DNA from: Methyloversatilis discipulorum
GTDB taxonomy: Bacteria > Pseudomonadota > Gammaproteobacteria > Burkholderiales > Rhodocyclaceae
Direction: 5' to 3'
Length of the DNA: 64,000 nucleotides
Assembly: GCF_000385375.1 (NCBI RefSeq)
Contig: NZ_ARVV01000001.1
Location: 1,426,001-1,490,000, forward strand
Shown: piece after piece, positions 46,280-54,722 of the stretch
Numbering within the stretch: position 1 is the stretch's first letter
Layout of the letters: every line of letters starts with the position of its first letter
Position numbers and translations under genes: made by a program
Notes under the pieces: model-generated
What the model was told of the DNA's origin: nothing
What the model saw: only the letters and a program-made list of their open reading frames with translations
Databases searched by the model: none

Positions 46280-48410
46280 CGCTGAGGCCGGCTTCGACGC
46301 TGCGCCCCGGTTCCGGCGAGAAGCTGCGCAGGAAGGACACCGGGTTGCGCGCTTCGGCATTGAGCAGATTGCGCGCCTTCAGGTACAGCGTCAGCGTGCG
46401 GCCGCCGTCGAGCGGACGCACGTGGTTCAGGTTGGCGCTGACCAGGGTGTAGCCGTCGCTGGCGGTTTCGTTGGCGCCCGGCCTGTCCTGCGCCGCCTGT
46501 CGCGTCACGCGCACCCGCCCGGACCACGCCTCCTTGCTTATCGCCAGCTGCGTGCCGAAGCGCAGCGGCGGCATGCGCGGCACGTCTTCGTCGAGCGCCG
46601 GCAGCCGGGCGCGCACGGCGTCGGCGAAGACCGACCACTCGACGTCGCCGAAGCGGCTGGCCGCCCACTTCAATGCCAGTTCCGCTTCGAATCCCCTCAG
46701 CTTGGCGCGGCTCTGCGCGTATTGAACCACCTGCAGACACTCTTCCAGGCGGACGCAGGCGAAACGGAACTGCTCTTCGGCAGTGTCGTAGAAGAAGGCT
46801 TCGCTGAGCTGGAAGATGTAGTTGCTGACGTCGTTGGCGTACACGCTGACCGCAGCGCGCAATCGCGCATCCTCGTACAGCGCCGACAGGTCGATCGAGC
46901 GCGCGCCCTCCGTGTTCAGCCCGGGGTCGCCCAGATCGTAGGTGCGGGTCGCCAGGTGGGCGCCCAGCGAATAGAGCTCGTGGATCTCGGGCGCGCGTTC
47001 GGCATGCGCGGCGCTGACCGTGAAACTCAGTGCATCGGCCGCCTGCCAGCGCAGCGACGCGGAAGTGCTCTGTGCGTTGATGTGGCGCCGCGGAAAGCTC
47101 ACCGCGAAGCCGCCGGCAAGTTCGCGATCGCCGGCTTCCATGCGCGTCATTTCGCCGCGCCAGCCCAGTTCGAAGCGCAGGCTGGAGATGTCGACATGCT
47201 GCGTTGCGTAGAGGGCGGAACTGCGCATCGAGGTCTGCGGAATGAAAGCTTCGACGCCGAGCGCCGAGAAGTCGCGCCGTGTGTGGTGCACACCGACCGT
47301 GCCACCGAGGTGTTCGCCGAGGGTGTGCTCCAGTTCGATCCGCTGTTCGATCGCCTTGTTGCGGAAGGTGGTGGCGACGGCGCCCTGATCGACTTCGTCG
47401 TGCCGGTAATCGACGTGCGCCCCGGTATAGCGCAGCGACTGCAGCCAGCCTTCGCCCAGCCATTCGGCGCGGGTGTCGACGCGGCGGTTGTCCATCACGA
47501 TGCGCACCCGGTCGTCGCCGCCATGCGAGTGGCCGGGGGCGGGCGGAATGCCGTAGTCGTTCGACGCGTTGTTCACGGCGGCGCCCAGCAGCGCGTTGCC
47601 GATGAACAGGCTGCCGCCCAGCGTGCCGGCGGCGGCGCGTGCATCGCTGTTGTACAGGCGCCCGCAGCTGTTGCGCGTGTTGATCAGGCCGAACTGCTGC
47701 TGCACGGCGTCGTCGTCGACGGCGCAGCCGGCGATGCGGGCGTCACCGCGATCGCGGCTGCTGGCCGAGGCGTGCAGCGCGAACGGGCCGCGGCCGCCGT
47801 CGAGCCGCAGTGAACTGATCCGTTCCGACGCGTTGGTGTTGTAGCCGAGGTCGACCGCGCCGCTGAGTGCCTTCTGCGGCAGTCGCGTCGGAATGCGTTC
47901 GTCGGCCACGTCGACCACGCCGCCGATGGCGCCGCCGCCGTAGCGGATGGTGGCCGGGCCGCGCACGATGCGCACCGAATCCGCCACCGCCGTATCGGCA
48001 GTCGATGCGTGATCGGGGCTGAAGGTGGTGGCGTCGTGCGTGCCGCCACCGTTGCTCAGTACTTTCACCCGCGCACCGCTGAGGCCGCGGATGACCGGCA
48101 GGCCGACGCCGGTGCCGAAGGAGGCGTTGTGCACGCCCGCTTCGTCGCCCACCGTTTCGCCCAGCGTCGCGCCCTTGCGGTCGCGCAGCGCTTCGCCGCG
48201 CAGTCTGGATGCGCCCGCTTCGTTCGCCCCGTCCGGCGTTCGGCTGTCCTCGACGCGGATGGCAGGCAGTTCGATGGCGTCGGGGCTGTCGGCGACGTCC
48301 TGCGCGATCGCGCTGCGGCAGCAGGCGGTGAGCAGGAGGAGAGACAGGCTTCCGGCGATACCAGGGCGCCGGATCGCCCCGGGGTGGGGACGGACGAATC
48401 GAGAGGACAT
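46269..48410 (-). CDS. ZnuD-like TonB-dependent outer-membrane receptor
   Basis: 713-aa outer-membrane receptor. Signal peptide about 1-36. Plug segments GLPVIRGLSGARVKVLSNGGGTHDATTFSPDHA and VRIVRGPATIRYGGGAIGG are typical of the ZnuD branch, and a His-rich loop with APGHSHGGDD matches the zinc-capturing loop of ZnuD. C-terminus ends VEAGLSVSF. It is thought to import zinc (or heme in some members) using TonB. Flanked on both sides by paralogous PEP-CTERM genes and near a zur-type regulator. ATG 48410. Confidence 0.85.
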   Translation of the reverse strand: MSSRFVRPHPGAIRRPGIAGSLSLLLLTACCRSAIAQDVADSPDAIELPAIRVEDSRTPDGANEAGASRLRGEALRDRKGATLGETVGDEAGVHNASFGTGVGLPVIRGLSGARVKVLSNGGGTHDATTFSPDHASTADTAVADSVRIVRGPATIRYGGGAIGGVVDVADERIPTRLPQKALSGAVDLGYNTNASERISSLRLDGGRGPFALHASASSRDRGDARIAGCAVDDDAVQQQFGLINTRNSCGRLYNSDARAAAGTLGGSLFIGNALLGAAVNNASNDYGIPPAPGHSHGGDDRVRIVMDNRRVDTRAEWLGEGWLQSLRYTGAHVDYRHDEVDQGAVATTFRNKAIEQRIELEHTLGEHLGGTVGVHHTRRDFSALGVEAFIPQTSMRSSALYATQHVDISSLRFELGWRGEMTRMEAGDRELAGGFAVSFPRRHINAQSTSASLRWQAADALSFTVSAAHAERAPEIHELYSLGAHLATRTYDLGDPGLNTEGARSIDLSALYEDARLRAAVSVYANDVSNYIFQLSEAFFYDTAEEQFRFACVRLEECLQVVQYAQSRAKLRGFEAELALKWAASRFGDVEWSVFADAVRARLPALDEDVPRMPPLRFGTQLAISKEAWSGRVRVTRQAAQDRPGANETASDGYTLVSANLNHVRPLDGGRTLTLYLKARNLLNAEARNPVSFLRSFSPEPGRSVEAGLSVSF

Positions 48411-48508
48411 GCCGCAGCGGAAGGTGCGATGATTGCTATTGCTAATAGTATCGCGTTATCGTTAACGGCGATGTTCACTTCCTTTCCGTCCTCACCAAGG
48501 AGCAAGCG
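48411..48508. promoter_or_regulatory. Divergent receptor/PEP-CTERM promoter
   Basis: 98-bp AT-rich region. It holds the inverted repeat CTATT-GCT-AATAG (48436-48448), GTTATCGTTAAC (48455-48466, arms GTTA/TAAC), and an AAGGAG ribosome site for the rightward gene. The repeats are candidates for Fur/Zur-family binding; a consensus search is needed. Confidence 0.45.
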
Positions 48509-49228
48509 ATGAAATATTCCGGACCCGGTTCTTTACTGCGTGCGCTCGGCATGACCGCATTTCTTTCAACACAGCTCTTCGTGGCGGCGCAGGCGGCCGA
48601 TCACGCGGGCGATATCGAGGTCGGCATGGCGGCGGGCTCGCTGGTGGTCGATCCCGAGGGGCTGGCGCAGATTGCCGCCAATGGTTACCGCCTGTTCGAA
48701 GCGGACTTCCGTGATTTCAGTGGTGGCCTGTTCAAGACCGACGACCCGGGCTTCGTCGCGGAAGAGGGCGCGCTCGATGTCGGGCTGGTCGTCGGCTACC
48801 GCGGCCTTGGCGTGCTGCAGTCGTGGAACGGTTCGATGTGGACCAGCAGCGGTCCTTCGGTCTTCGTGTCGATCGAGGACGTGCTGGGCACGATCACTTC
48901 ATTCGGCTACGGCGCGGTCACCGATCCTGCCGGCGCGATCGCCCAAGTGTCCGGTGCCGGCGACATCCACTCGCACCTGGATTTCTCGATCGGCGGCGCG
49001 GACCGCGCGCTGGCCGGTGCCTACCTGATCACGCTGCAGCTCGAAGCGAACGGCGTGCTGGCGTCGTCGCCGTTCTACATCGCGTTCAACAACGGTCTGG
49101 AAGAAGCGGCATTCGAAGGTGCGGTCGGCGCGCTGATGGCGCCGGTGCCGGAACCGGCAACGTGGGCGATGCTGATCGCCGGCGTCGGTCTGGTGGGCGC
49201 GCTCGGCCGTCGCCGTCAGTGCGTGTGA
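48509..49228 (+). CDS. PEP-CTERM protein, paralogue B of the zinc locus
   Basis: 239-aa exported protein with signal peptide (about 1-29, VAAQAAD), a beta-rich body including FRDFSGGLFKTDDPGFVAEEG and IHSHLDFSIGGADRA, and C-terminal VPEPATWAMLIAGVGLVGALGRRR. Paralogue of the 45425-46279 product. ATG 48509 has AAGGAG upstream. Its 3' end overlaps the convergent zur-type gene by 13 nt, so the locus has little free space, as expected for a compact module. Confidence 0.82.
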   Translation: MKYSGPGSLLRALGMTAFLSTQLFVAAQAADHAGDIEVGMAAGSLVVDPEGLAQIAANGYRLFEADFRDFSGGLFKTDDPGFVAEEGALDVGLVVGYRGLGVLQSWNGSMWTSSGPSVFVSIEDVLGTITSFGYGAVTDPAGAIAQVSGAGDIHSHLDFSIGGADRALAGAYLITLQLEANGVLASSPFYIAFNNGLEEAAFEGAVGALMAPVPEPATWAMLIAGVGLVGALGRRRQCV

Positions 49229-49653
49229 TCGTGGTCGTGCGGATGCGTGTGCCCGGCTGAGGGCGCTCCGTCCGCGTCTCCTTTTCCGCTGCACGCGCTG
49301 CAGCGGCCGAACAGCGTCACGTCGTGCGCCTCGACCGAAAAACCGGCGGGCGCCAGTGCGTTCCAGTCGGTCTGGCATTCGGCGATGTCGAACACGCGGT
49401 CGCACTGCAGGCACTTGAAGTGATGGTGGTGACCGAGGTGAGCCACTTCGTAGCGCGGTGCCTCGCCCGGCAGACTGACTTCGCGGATGCGGCCTTCTTC
49501 GAGCAGCAGCTTGATGTTGCGATACACGGTCGCGAGCCCGAGCGCCGGCGCCTCGCTGCGTGCCAGCGCGTGCAGTTCGGCCGGCGACAGCGGCCGGCCG
49601 GCCGCTTCGATGGCGCCGAGTATCGCGGTGCGCTGACGCGTATTGCGCTCCAT
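49216..49653 (-). CDS. zur: Fur-family regulator, probable Zur
   Basis: 145-aa metal-dependent repressor. Winged helix from RQRTAILGAIEAAGRPLSPAELHALA to LGLATVYRNIKLLLEEG, then the metal-sensing part with HLGHHHHFKCLQCDRVFDI and a second CSAC pair forming the structural zinc site. The C-terminus is very His/Asp-rich (HTHPHDHDHTH), unusual and suggestive of zinc binding. Zur, rather than Fur or PerR, is favoured by the adjoining zinc-type genes. It starts 8 nt after the HAD gene stop and so is probably the last gene of the perM-hda-HAD run. Confidence 0.83.
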   Translation of the reverse strand: MERNTRQRTAILGAIEAAGRPLSPAELHALARSEAPALGLATVYRNIKLLLEEGRIREVSLPGEAPRYEVAHLGHHHHFKCLQCDRVFDIAECQTDWNALAPAGFSVEAHDVTLFGRCSACSGKGDADGAPSAGHTHPHDHDHTH

Positions 49654-49661
49654 GAGTGCGC

Positions 49662-50351
49662 TCAGACCTCGTCCGGCACGGCGGTGCCGGTGTGCAGATG
49701 CATGATCTGCCAGCCGTGTGCACGCGCGTGCGCGTCCAGCGTCGGGTCCGGATCGACCGCCACCGGATTGGTCACCCGGGTGAGCAGCGGCAGATCGTTC
49801 AGCGAGTCGCTGTAGAAGGTGGTGCGGCGGAAGCTGCCGAAATACAGCCCCAGTTCTTCCAGCCAGCGTTCGACGCGTTCGATCTTTCCTTCGCGGAAGG
49901 CCGGCGTGCCGCGCGGCTTGCCGGTGAATTCGCCGTCCTGCTGCGCGGGGATGGTGGCGACCAGATGCGGCACGTCAAGCTCGCGCGCGATCGGACCCGT
50001 GATGAAGCTGTTGGTGGCGGTGACGATGGCGCACAGGGCACCGCTTTCCAGGTGACCGTTCACCAGGCCGCGCGCACCGTCGGTGAGGCGCGGGCGGATC
50101 TGCTGCACCATGAACTCGGCATGCCAGGCGTCCAGCTCGGCACGCTTGTGGCGCGACAGCGGCGCCAGCTGGAAGTCGAGGAATTCGTGGATGTCCAGCG
50201 TGCCGGCCTTGTACTGCGCGTAGAAGGTCGCGTTGCGCGCCTCGTACAGCTCGCGGTCGAGCACGCCCTTGGAGATCAGGAATTGCGCCCACTCGAAGTC
50301 CGAGTCACCGGCGAGCAGGGTGTTGTCGAGGTCGAAAAGTACCAGTTCCAT
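49662..50351 (-). CDS. HAD-IB family phosphatase (SerB-like)
   Basis: 229-aa HAD hydrolase. Motif I is VLFDLDNTLLAGDSD, motif II is AIVTATNS, Lys motif in GKPRGTPAFREGK and motif III is FYSDSLNDLPLL. This is the subfamily IB pattern of phosphoserine phosphatase-like enzymes, which commonly follow hda in betaproteobacteria. Substrate not determined. ATG 50351 lies 13 bp after hda. Confidence 0.9.
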   Translation of the reverse strand: MELVLFDLDNTLLAGDSDFEWAQFLISKGVLDRELYEARNATFYAQYKAGTLDIHEFLDFQLAPLSRHKRAELDAWHAEFMVQQIRPRLTDGARGLVNGHLESGALCAIVTATNSFITGPIARELDVPHLVATIPAQQDGEFTGKPRGTPAFREGKIERVERWLEELGLYFGSFRRTTFYSDSLNDLPLLTRVTNPVAVDPDPTLDAHARAHGWQIMHLHTGTAVPDEV

Positions 50352-50364
50352 GGCGGTATCCGTA

Positions 50365-51057
50365 TCAGATCAGTCTGGTCTGCATGACCTCGCGCAGCAG
50401 CGGCAGTGTCACCGGGCGCTGGCGGGTCAGCGAATGTTCGTCGAGCAGGTCGAGTATGCCGAGCAGCGAGCGGATGTCGCGCCGGCCGTGGCGCAGCAGG
50501 TAATCGAACACCTCCTGTTCGACCTTCATGCCGCGCGCGGCCGCGTGTGCCTGCAGCAGTTCGATGCGCTCGTCGTCGTGCAGCGGCTGGATGCAGAAGG
50601 GCAGCATCTGGCCGATGCGGGTGCGCAGATCCTCGCGCAGCGGCAGCATGCGCGGCGCGCTGTTGCCGGCGGCGACCACAGTGATGCCGCGCGCCTGGGC
50701 CAGATTGATCGCGCGGAACAGCGCGCCCTGCGCCTCTGGCTCCAGCAGATGGATGTCGTCGAACAGCCAGAGTTTCGCGTGCGTCGCTTCGAGGGCGCCG
50801 ATCAGCGTATCCGGCAGCGTGAAGTTGATCTGGTCGACTTCGAGGTAAAGCCCGCGCGCCTTCGATTCGGCGGCCAGCGCGCGCAGCAGGTGGGTGCGAC
50901 CGCTGCCGCTGTCGCCCCACAGATAGACCGATGCACCCGGCTCGTCGCCGGTCATGCCGCGCAGATGGGCAAGCAGGTCGCGATTGGCGCCGGCCACGAA
51001 ATTGCTGAGGCTGGGAGCGGCGATCGGACGGATGTCGAGCAGCAGCTGACGCATCAT
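50365..51057 (-). CDS. hda: DnaA regulatory inactivator Hda
   Basis: 230-aa AAA+ protein related to DnaA domain III. It begins MMRQLLLDIRP (with the N-terminal clamp-binding region QLLLDI), then FVAGANRDLLAHL, Walker A WGDSGSGRTHLLRA and Walker B LWLFDDIHLLEP. Hda with the beta-clamp stimulates ATP hydrolysis by DnaA to prevent re-initiation. ATG 51057 overlaps the perM stop (ATGA). Confidence 0.95.
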   Translation of the reverse strand: MMRQLLLDIRPIAAPSLSNFVAGANRDLLAHLRGMTGDEPGASVYLWGDSGSGRTHLLRALAAESKARGLYLEVDQINFTLPDTLIGALEATHAKLWLFDDIHLLEPEAQGALFRAINLAQARGITVVAAGNSAPRMLPLREDLRTRIGQMLPFCIQPLHDDERIELLQAHAAARGMKVEQEVFDYLLRHGRRDIRSLLGILDLLDEHSLTRQRPVTLPLLREVMQTRLI

Positions 51058-52139
51058 TCGATGATCTTGGGCGCGTCGCCCTGGTAGAAATGGCTGGCCA
51101 GATAGTGCCGCCTGACTTCACGCAGGCCGACCAGCAAGGCAGCAGATGCGGGCAGCGCGATCAGCACGCCGACGAAGCCGAACAGCTGGCCGAAAGCCAT
51201 CAGCGCGAAAATGACCGCCAGCGGGTGCAGGCCGATGCGTTCACCCACCAGCCAGGGCGTGAGCAGGAAGCTCTCCAGCAACTGGCCCAGGCTGTAGACG
51301 ATGGCCACGCCGATCACCGGCGGCCAGCCCTGGAACTGCAGGGTGGCCACCAGCAGCGACAGCAGCAGGCCGGTCGAGAAGCCGACATAGGGGATGAAGC
51401 CGAGCAGGCCGGACAGCAGGCCCAGCGGCAATGCGTAATCGACGCCGGCGATCCACAGCCCGACGCTGTAGAACAGCGCCAGCGCCGCCATCACCGACAG
51501 CTGTCCGCGCAGGAATTCGGCCAGCACCGCGTCGATCTCGTCGACCAGCGACAGCGTGCGGTTCAGCCACGGGCGCGGCACCAGCTTGGCAACGCGATGG
51601 CGCAGTTCGCGCCAGTCACGCATCAGGTAGAACATGACGACCGGCGTCAGCAGCACGTTGGCCACGACGCCGACGATGACCGCGCCCTGGCTGCTGACGT
51701 ATTCCAGCGCCACCATCAGATAGTCCTGCGCGCTGCTCCAGTTCTTCGTGATGAAGCGCTTCAGGCTATCCACGTCGAGTTGCAGCGTGATGCCGAAATG
51801 CTGCTGCAGCCAGGGCACCAGCTGTTCGTGCGCCGCCGTCAGATAGGCGGGCAGGCGCGCGATCAGCGTGCGCACCTCCTGCTGGATCACCGGCACCAGG
51901 ATGAGGATGAGTCCGACCACCAGACTGATCACGAACAGGATGACCAGCACCACGGCAAGCGTACGCGGCACGCGCCGCCTGCACAGTCGTTCGACCAGCG
52001 GCTCGAAGATGTAGGCCAGCACCAGGCCCAGCATGAAGGGCGACAGCGTCGGTCCGAGCAGCCACAACAGGCCGACGATGGCCGCGCCAACGCCTGCCCA
52101 GAGCAGGGTTTGTTTGCGGTTGATGCCGGGAGGGGTCAT
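51054..52139 (-). CDS. AI-2E family transporter (PerM/TqsA-like)
   Basis: 361-aa inner-membrane protein with about seven to eight hydrophobic segments. Family features include GLVLAYIFEPLVERLCRRRVPRTLAV, LPLGLLSGLLGFIPYVGFSTG and LTPWLVGERIGLHPLAVIFALMAFGQLFGFVGVL. Substrates of these AI-2 exporter homologues are unknown in most bacteria. Coupled to hda; divergent from purM, the arrangement usual in betaproteobacteria. ATG 52139 chosen over a longer in-frame frame that reads into the promoter. Confidence 0.92.
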   Translation of the reverse strand: MTPPGINRKQTLLWAGVGAAIVGLLWLLGPTLSPFMLGLVLAYIFEPLVERLCRRRVPRTLAVVLVILFVISLVVGLILILVPVIQQEVRTLIARLPAYLTAAHEQLVPWLQQHFGITLQLDVDSLKRFITKNWSSAQDYLMVALEYVSSQGAVIVGVVANVLLTPVVMFYLMRDWRELRHRVAKLVPRPWLNRTLSLVDEIDAVLAEFLRGQLSVMAALALFYSVGLWIAGVDYALPLGLLSGLLGFIPYVGFSTGLLLSLLVATLQFQGWPPVIGVAIVYSLGQLLESFLLTPWLVGERIGLHPLAVIFALMAFGQLFGFVGVLIALPASAALLVGLREVRRHYLASHFYQGDAPKIIE

Positions 52140-52282
52140 GGCGGGGTGCGGGCCGGGGTAGAATGCGCACCCTTGGGGCGGAATGCGCGAATGCGGTGCA
52201 AAAACGCCCCGCAGTTTAGCAAGATTCCGCTGCACTCCCGTTCATTCATCCTGTTTTCCCGGCGCCCTGCGCCTCATACGTC

Positions 52283-53338
52283 ATGACTTCATCCAAGGAT
52301 TCCCGCGCTCCCCTCAGTTACGCCGCTGCCGGTGTGGATATCGATGCCGGCGACGCACTGGTCGAGCGCATCAAGCCGCTGGCCAAGCGCACGATGCGCC
52401 CGGAGGTGATCGGCGGCATCGGCGGTTTCGGTGCGCTGTTCGAGGTGTCGAAGAACTACCGCGAACCGGTGCTGGTGTCCGGCACCGATGGTGTGGGCAC
52501 CAAGCTGAAGCTCGCCTTCCAGCTCGACGGTCACGACACGGTGGGCCAGGATCTGGTGGCGATGAGCGTCAATGACATTCTGGTACAGGGCGCTGAACCG
52601 GTGTTCTTCCTCGACTACTTTGCCTGCGGCAAGCTCGACGTCGATACCGCGGCACGGGTGGTCGGCGGCATTGCCCGTGGCTGCGAACTGGCGGGCTGTG
52701 CGCTGATCGGCGGTGAAACCGCCGAGATGCCCGGCATGTACCCGGCCGGTGAGTACGACCTCGCCGGCTTTGCGGTCGGCATTGCCGAGAAGAGCCAGCT
52801 CATCAGTGGCGAAACCATCGCCGAAGGTGACGTCGTGCTCGGCCTGGCCTCCAGTGGCGCGCATTCGAACGGCTACTCGCTGCTGCGCAAAATCCTCGAA
52901 CGCGACGCACCGGACCTGAATGCCGATTTCCATGGCCGCACGCTGCGCGAAACCGTGCTCGAACCGACCCGCATCTACGTGAAGCCGCTGCTGGCGCTGA
53001 TGAAGGAAGCACCCGGGCTGGTGAAGGGCATGGCCCACATCACCGGCGGCGGTCTGCTCGACAACGTGCCGCGCGTGCTGCCGGCCGGCCTGTCGGCGCA
53101 CATCGACGCGTCCTCGTGGACACTGCCGCCGCTGTTCGCCTGGCTGCGCGAGGCTGGAAACGTGGCCGCTCAGGAAATGTACCGCGTGTTCAATTGCGGT
53201 ATCGGCATGGTGGTGATCGTGTCGGCGGCCGATGCCGACCGCGCGACGCAGTCGCTGACCGCGGCTGGCGAGACCGTCTATCGCATCGGCCGCATCGAGC
53301 GCTGCGGCGAGGGCGAGGCGCAGACGGTCGTCCGCTGA
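52283..53338 (+). CDS. purM: Phosphoribosylformylglycinamidine cyclo-ligase
   Basis: 351-aa cytoplasmic AIR synthetase of purine biosynthesis, converting FGAM with ATP to AIR. It contains the PurM signature [39 protein letters not shown], and [26 protein letters not shown]. Length matches the family. ATG 52283. Followed by a strong bidirectional terminator. Confidence 0.97.
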   Translation: MTSSKDSRAPLSYAAAGVDIDAGDALVERIKPLAKRTMRPEVIGGIGGFGALFEVSKNYREPVLVSGTDGVGTKLKLAFQLDGHDTVGQDLVAMSVNDILVQGAEPVFFLDYFACGKLDVDTAARVVGGIARGCELAGCALIGGETAEMPGMYPAGEYDLAGFAVGIAEKSQLISGETIAEGDVVLGLASSGAHSNGYSLLRKILERDAPDLNADFHGRTLRETVLEPTRIYVKPLLALMKEAPGLVKGMAHITGGGLLDNVPRVLPAGLSAHIDASSWTLPPLFAWLREAGNVAAQEMYRVFNCGIGMVVIVSAADADRATQSLTAAGETVYRIGRIERCGEGEAQTVVR

Positions 53339-53394
53339 TCCAGAAGTGCGGAGCGCCGTACGGCGCTCCATGCGCTGCCTGCCTTCCAAGCGGG

Positions 53395-53429
53395 CAATAA
53401 AAAACCCGCCATTGGCGGGTTTTTTATTG
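53395..53429. terminator. Bidirectional terminator between purM and rpmG
   Basis: AAAAAACCCGCC-AT-TGGCGGGTTTTTT, flanked by CAAT/ATTG, is a perfect Rho-independent hairpin with T-runs on both strands. It separates the convergent purM and rpmG transcripts. Confidence 0.93.
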
Positions 53430-53463
53430 CGGCCCCGGCATTACGCCAGGCGGCTAGGAAGCC

Positions 53464-53631
53464 TCACTTGAGCTTGGTTTCCTTGTACATCACGTGCTTG
53501 CGAGCCTTGGGATCGAACTTCATGATCTCCATCTTTTCAGGCTTGGTGCGCTTGTTCTTCGTGGTCGTGTAGAAATGACCGGTGCCGGCAGTGGATTCCA
53601 GCTTGATCTTGTCGCGTCCGCCCTTGGCCAT
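53464..53631 (-). CDS. rpmG: Ribosomal protein bL33
   Basis: 55-aa protein, read on the minus strand as [20 protein letters not shown], then [19 protein letters not shown] and [16 protein letters not shown]. This is the zinc-free (C-minus) form of L33, lacking the CxxC pairs. Start ATG 53631 follows GGAAGGAAAG. It is co-transcribed with rpmB 65 bp upstream, as usual. Confidence 0.96.
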   Translation of the reverse strand: MAKGGRDKIKLESTAGTGHFYTTTKNKRTKPEKMEIMKFDPKARKHVMYKETKLK

Positions 53632-53696
53632 GACGTCTTTCCTTCCTGTCTATGCCGGCTGAGCCGGATTGCATTGTTCCGGCGTGGCCGGAAATC

Positions 53697-53933
53697 TCAG
53701 ATCTTTTCGCCGCGTGCGCGAATTTCGGCGAGCACGGTTTCGATGCCCTTCTTGTCGATCGTGCGCAGACCCTTAGTGCTGACGCGCAGGCTGACAAAAC
53801 GGCCTTCGGACTCCAGCCAGAAACGGCGTTGCTGGAGATTGGGCAGGAAGCGGCGCTTGGTCTTGTTGTTAGCGTGGGAAACGTTGTTACCCACCATCGG
53901 CGACTTCCCGGTAACTTGGCAAACGCGGGACAT
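53697..53933 (-). CDS. rpmB: Ribosomal protein bL28
   Basis: 78-aa large-subunit protein beginning [20 protein letters not shown] and including [29 protein letters not shown]. The zinc-binding cysteine set of C-plus L28 is absent except for one Cys, so this is a zinc-independent type. rpmG follows. ATG 53933. Confidence 0.97.
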   Translation of the reverse strand: MSRVCQVTGKSPMVGNNVSHANNKTKRRFLPNLQQRRFWLESEGRFVSLRVSTKGLRTIDKKGIETVLAEIRARGEKI

Positions 53934-53999
53934 GTTTCGAGCTCCAGAATCGGAAAAGCTCGCGATTATAGAGTACGGATCCGGTTTTGTTCAAGTTCT

Positions 54000-54677
54000 T
54001 CAAAGAATTCCGCGCTCGGCAAACGAGCAGGTCGCGCCGCTGCCGACGATGACATGGTCGAGTACGCGTACATCGATCAGTGCCAGCGACTGCTTCAGTG
54101 ACTGTGTCAGGAGGTCGTCCGCGCGGGACGGCTCCGCCACGCCGGACGGGTGATTGTGGGCGAGGATGACGGCCGCCGCATTGTGCGCCAGTGCCAGTTT
54201 CACCACTTCGCGCGGATAGACGCTGGTCTGCGTCAGCGTGCCGCGGAACAGTTCGACCGCCTGCAGCAGCCGGTTCTGCGCATCGAGCAGCAGCACCATG
54301 AATACCTCGTGCGCCAGTCCGCTCAGTCGCAGCTTGAGCCAGTCGCGCACCGCTTGCGGTGAGCTCAGTGCGTCGCGCTCCTTCAACTGTTCGCCCAGGG
54401 CACGCCGTGCCAGTTCGAATGTGGCCTTCAACTGTACTGCCTTTGCCGTTCCCATTCCCTTGACCCGGCACAGATCGGCGATGCTGGCGCTGCCCATGCT
54501 GGTCACGCTGTCGTCGAAATGCGCCAGCAGGTCGCGCGCAAGATCGACCGCCGATTTCCCGCTGACGCCGACGCGCAGGAAGATGGCCAGCAGTTCGGCC
54601 GATGACAGCGCCTCGGCGCCTTGCAGCAGCAGTCGCTCACGCGGCCGCTGGTCCGCGCTCCAGTCCTTGATCGCCAT
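54000..54677 (-). CDS. radC: RadC-family JAMM-domain protein
   Basis: 225-aa cytoplasmic protein. The N-terminal helix-hairpin-helix part ([22 protein letters not shown]... [17 protein letters not shown]) is followed by the JAMM/MPN+ metal site [15 protein letters not shown]. Despite the historic DNA-repair label its function is unclear. ATG 54677. It is divergent from coaBC, leaving about 45 bp for both promoters. Confidence 0.95.
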   Translation of the reverse strand: MAIKDWSADQRPRERLLLQGAEALSSAELLAIFLRVGVSGKSAVDLARDLLAHFDDSVTSMGSASIADLCRVKGMGTAKAVQLKATFELARRALGEQLKERDALSSPQAVRDWLKLRLSGLAHEVFMVLLLDAQNRLLQAVELFRGTLTQTSVYPREVVKLALAHNAAAVILAHNHPSGVAEPSRADDLLTQSLKQSLALIDVRVLDHVIVGSGATCSFAERGIL

Positions 54678-54722
54678 CGCGTTACAATCCGTCGTCGACT
54701 CGGCGCAGGATACTACATTGTC

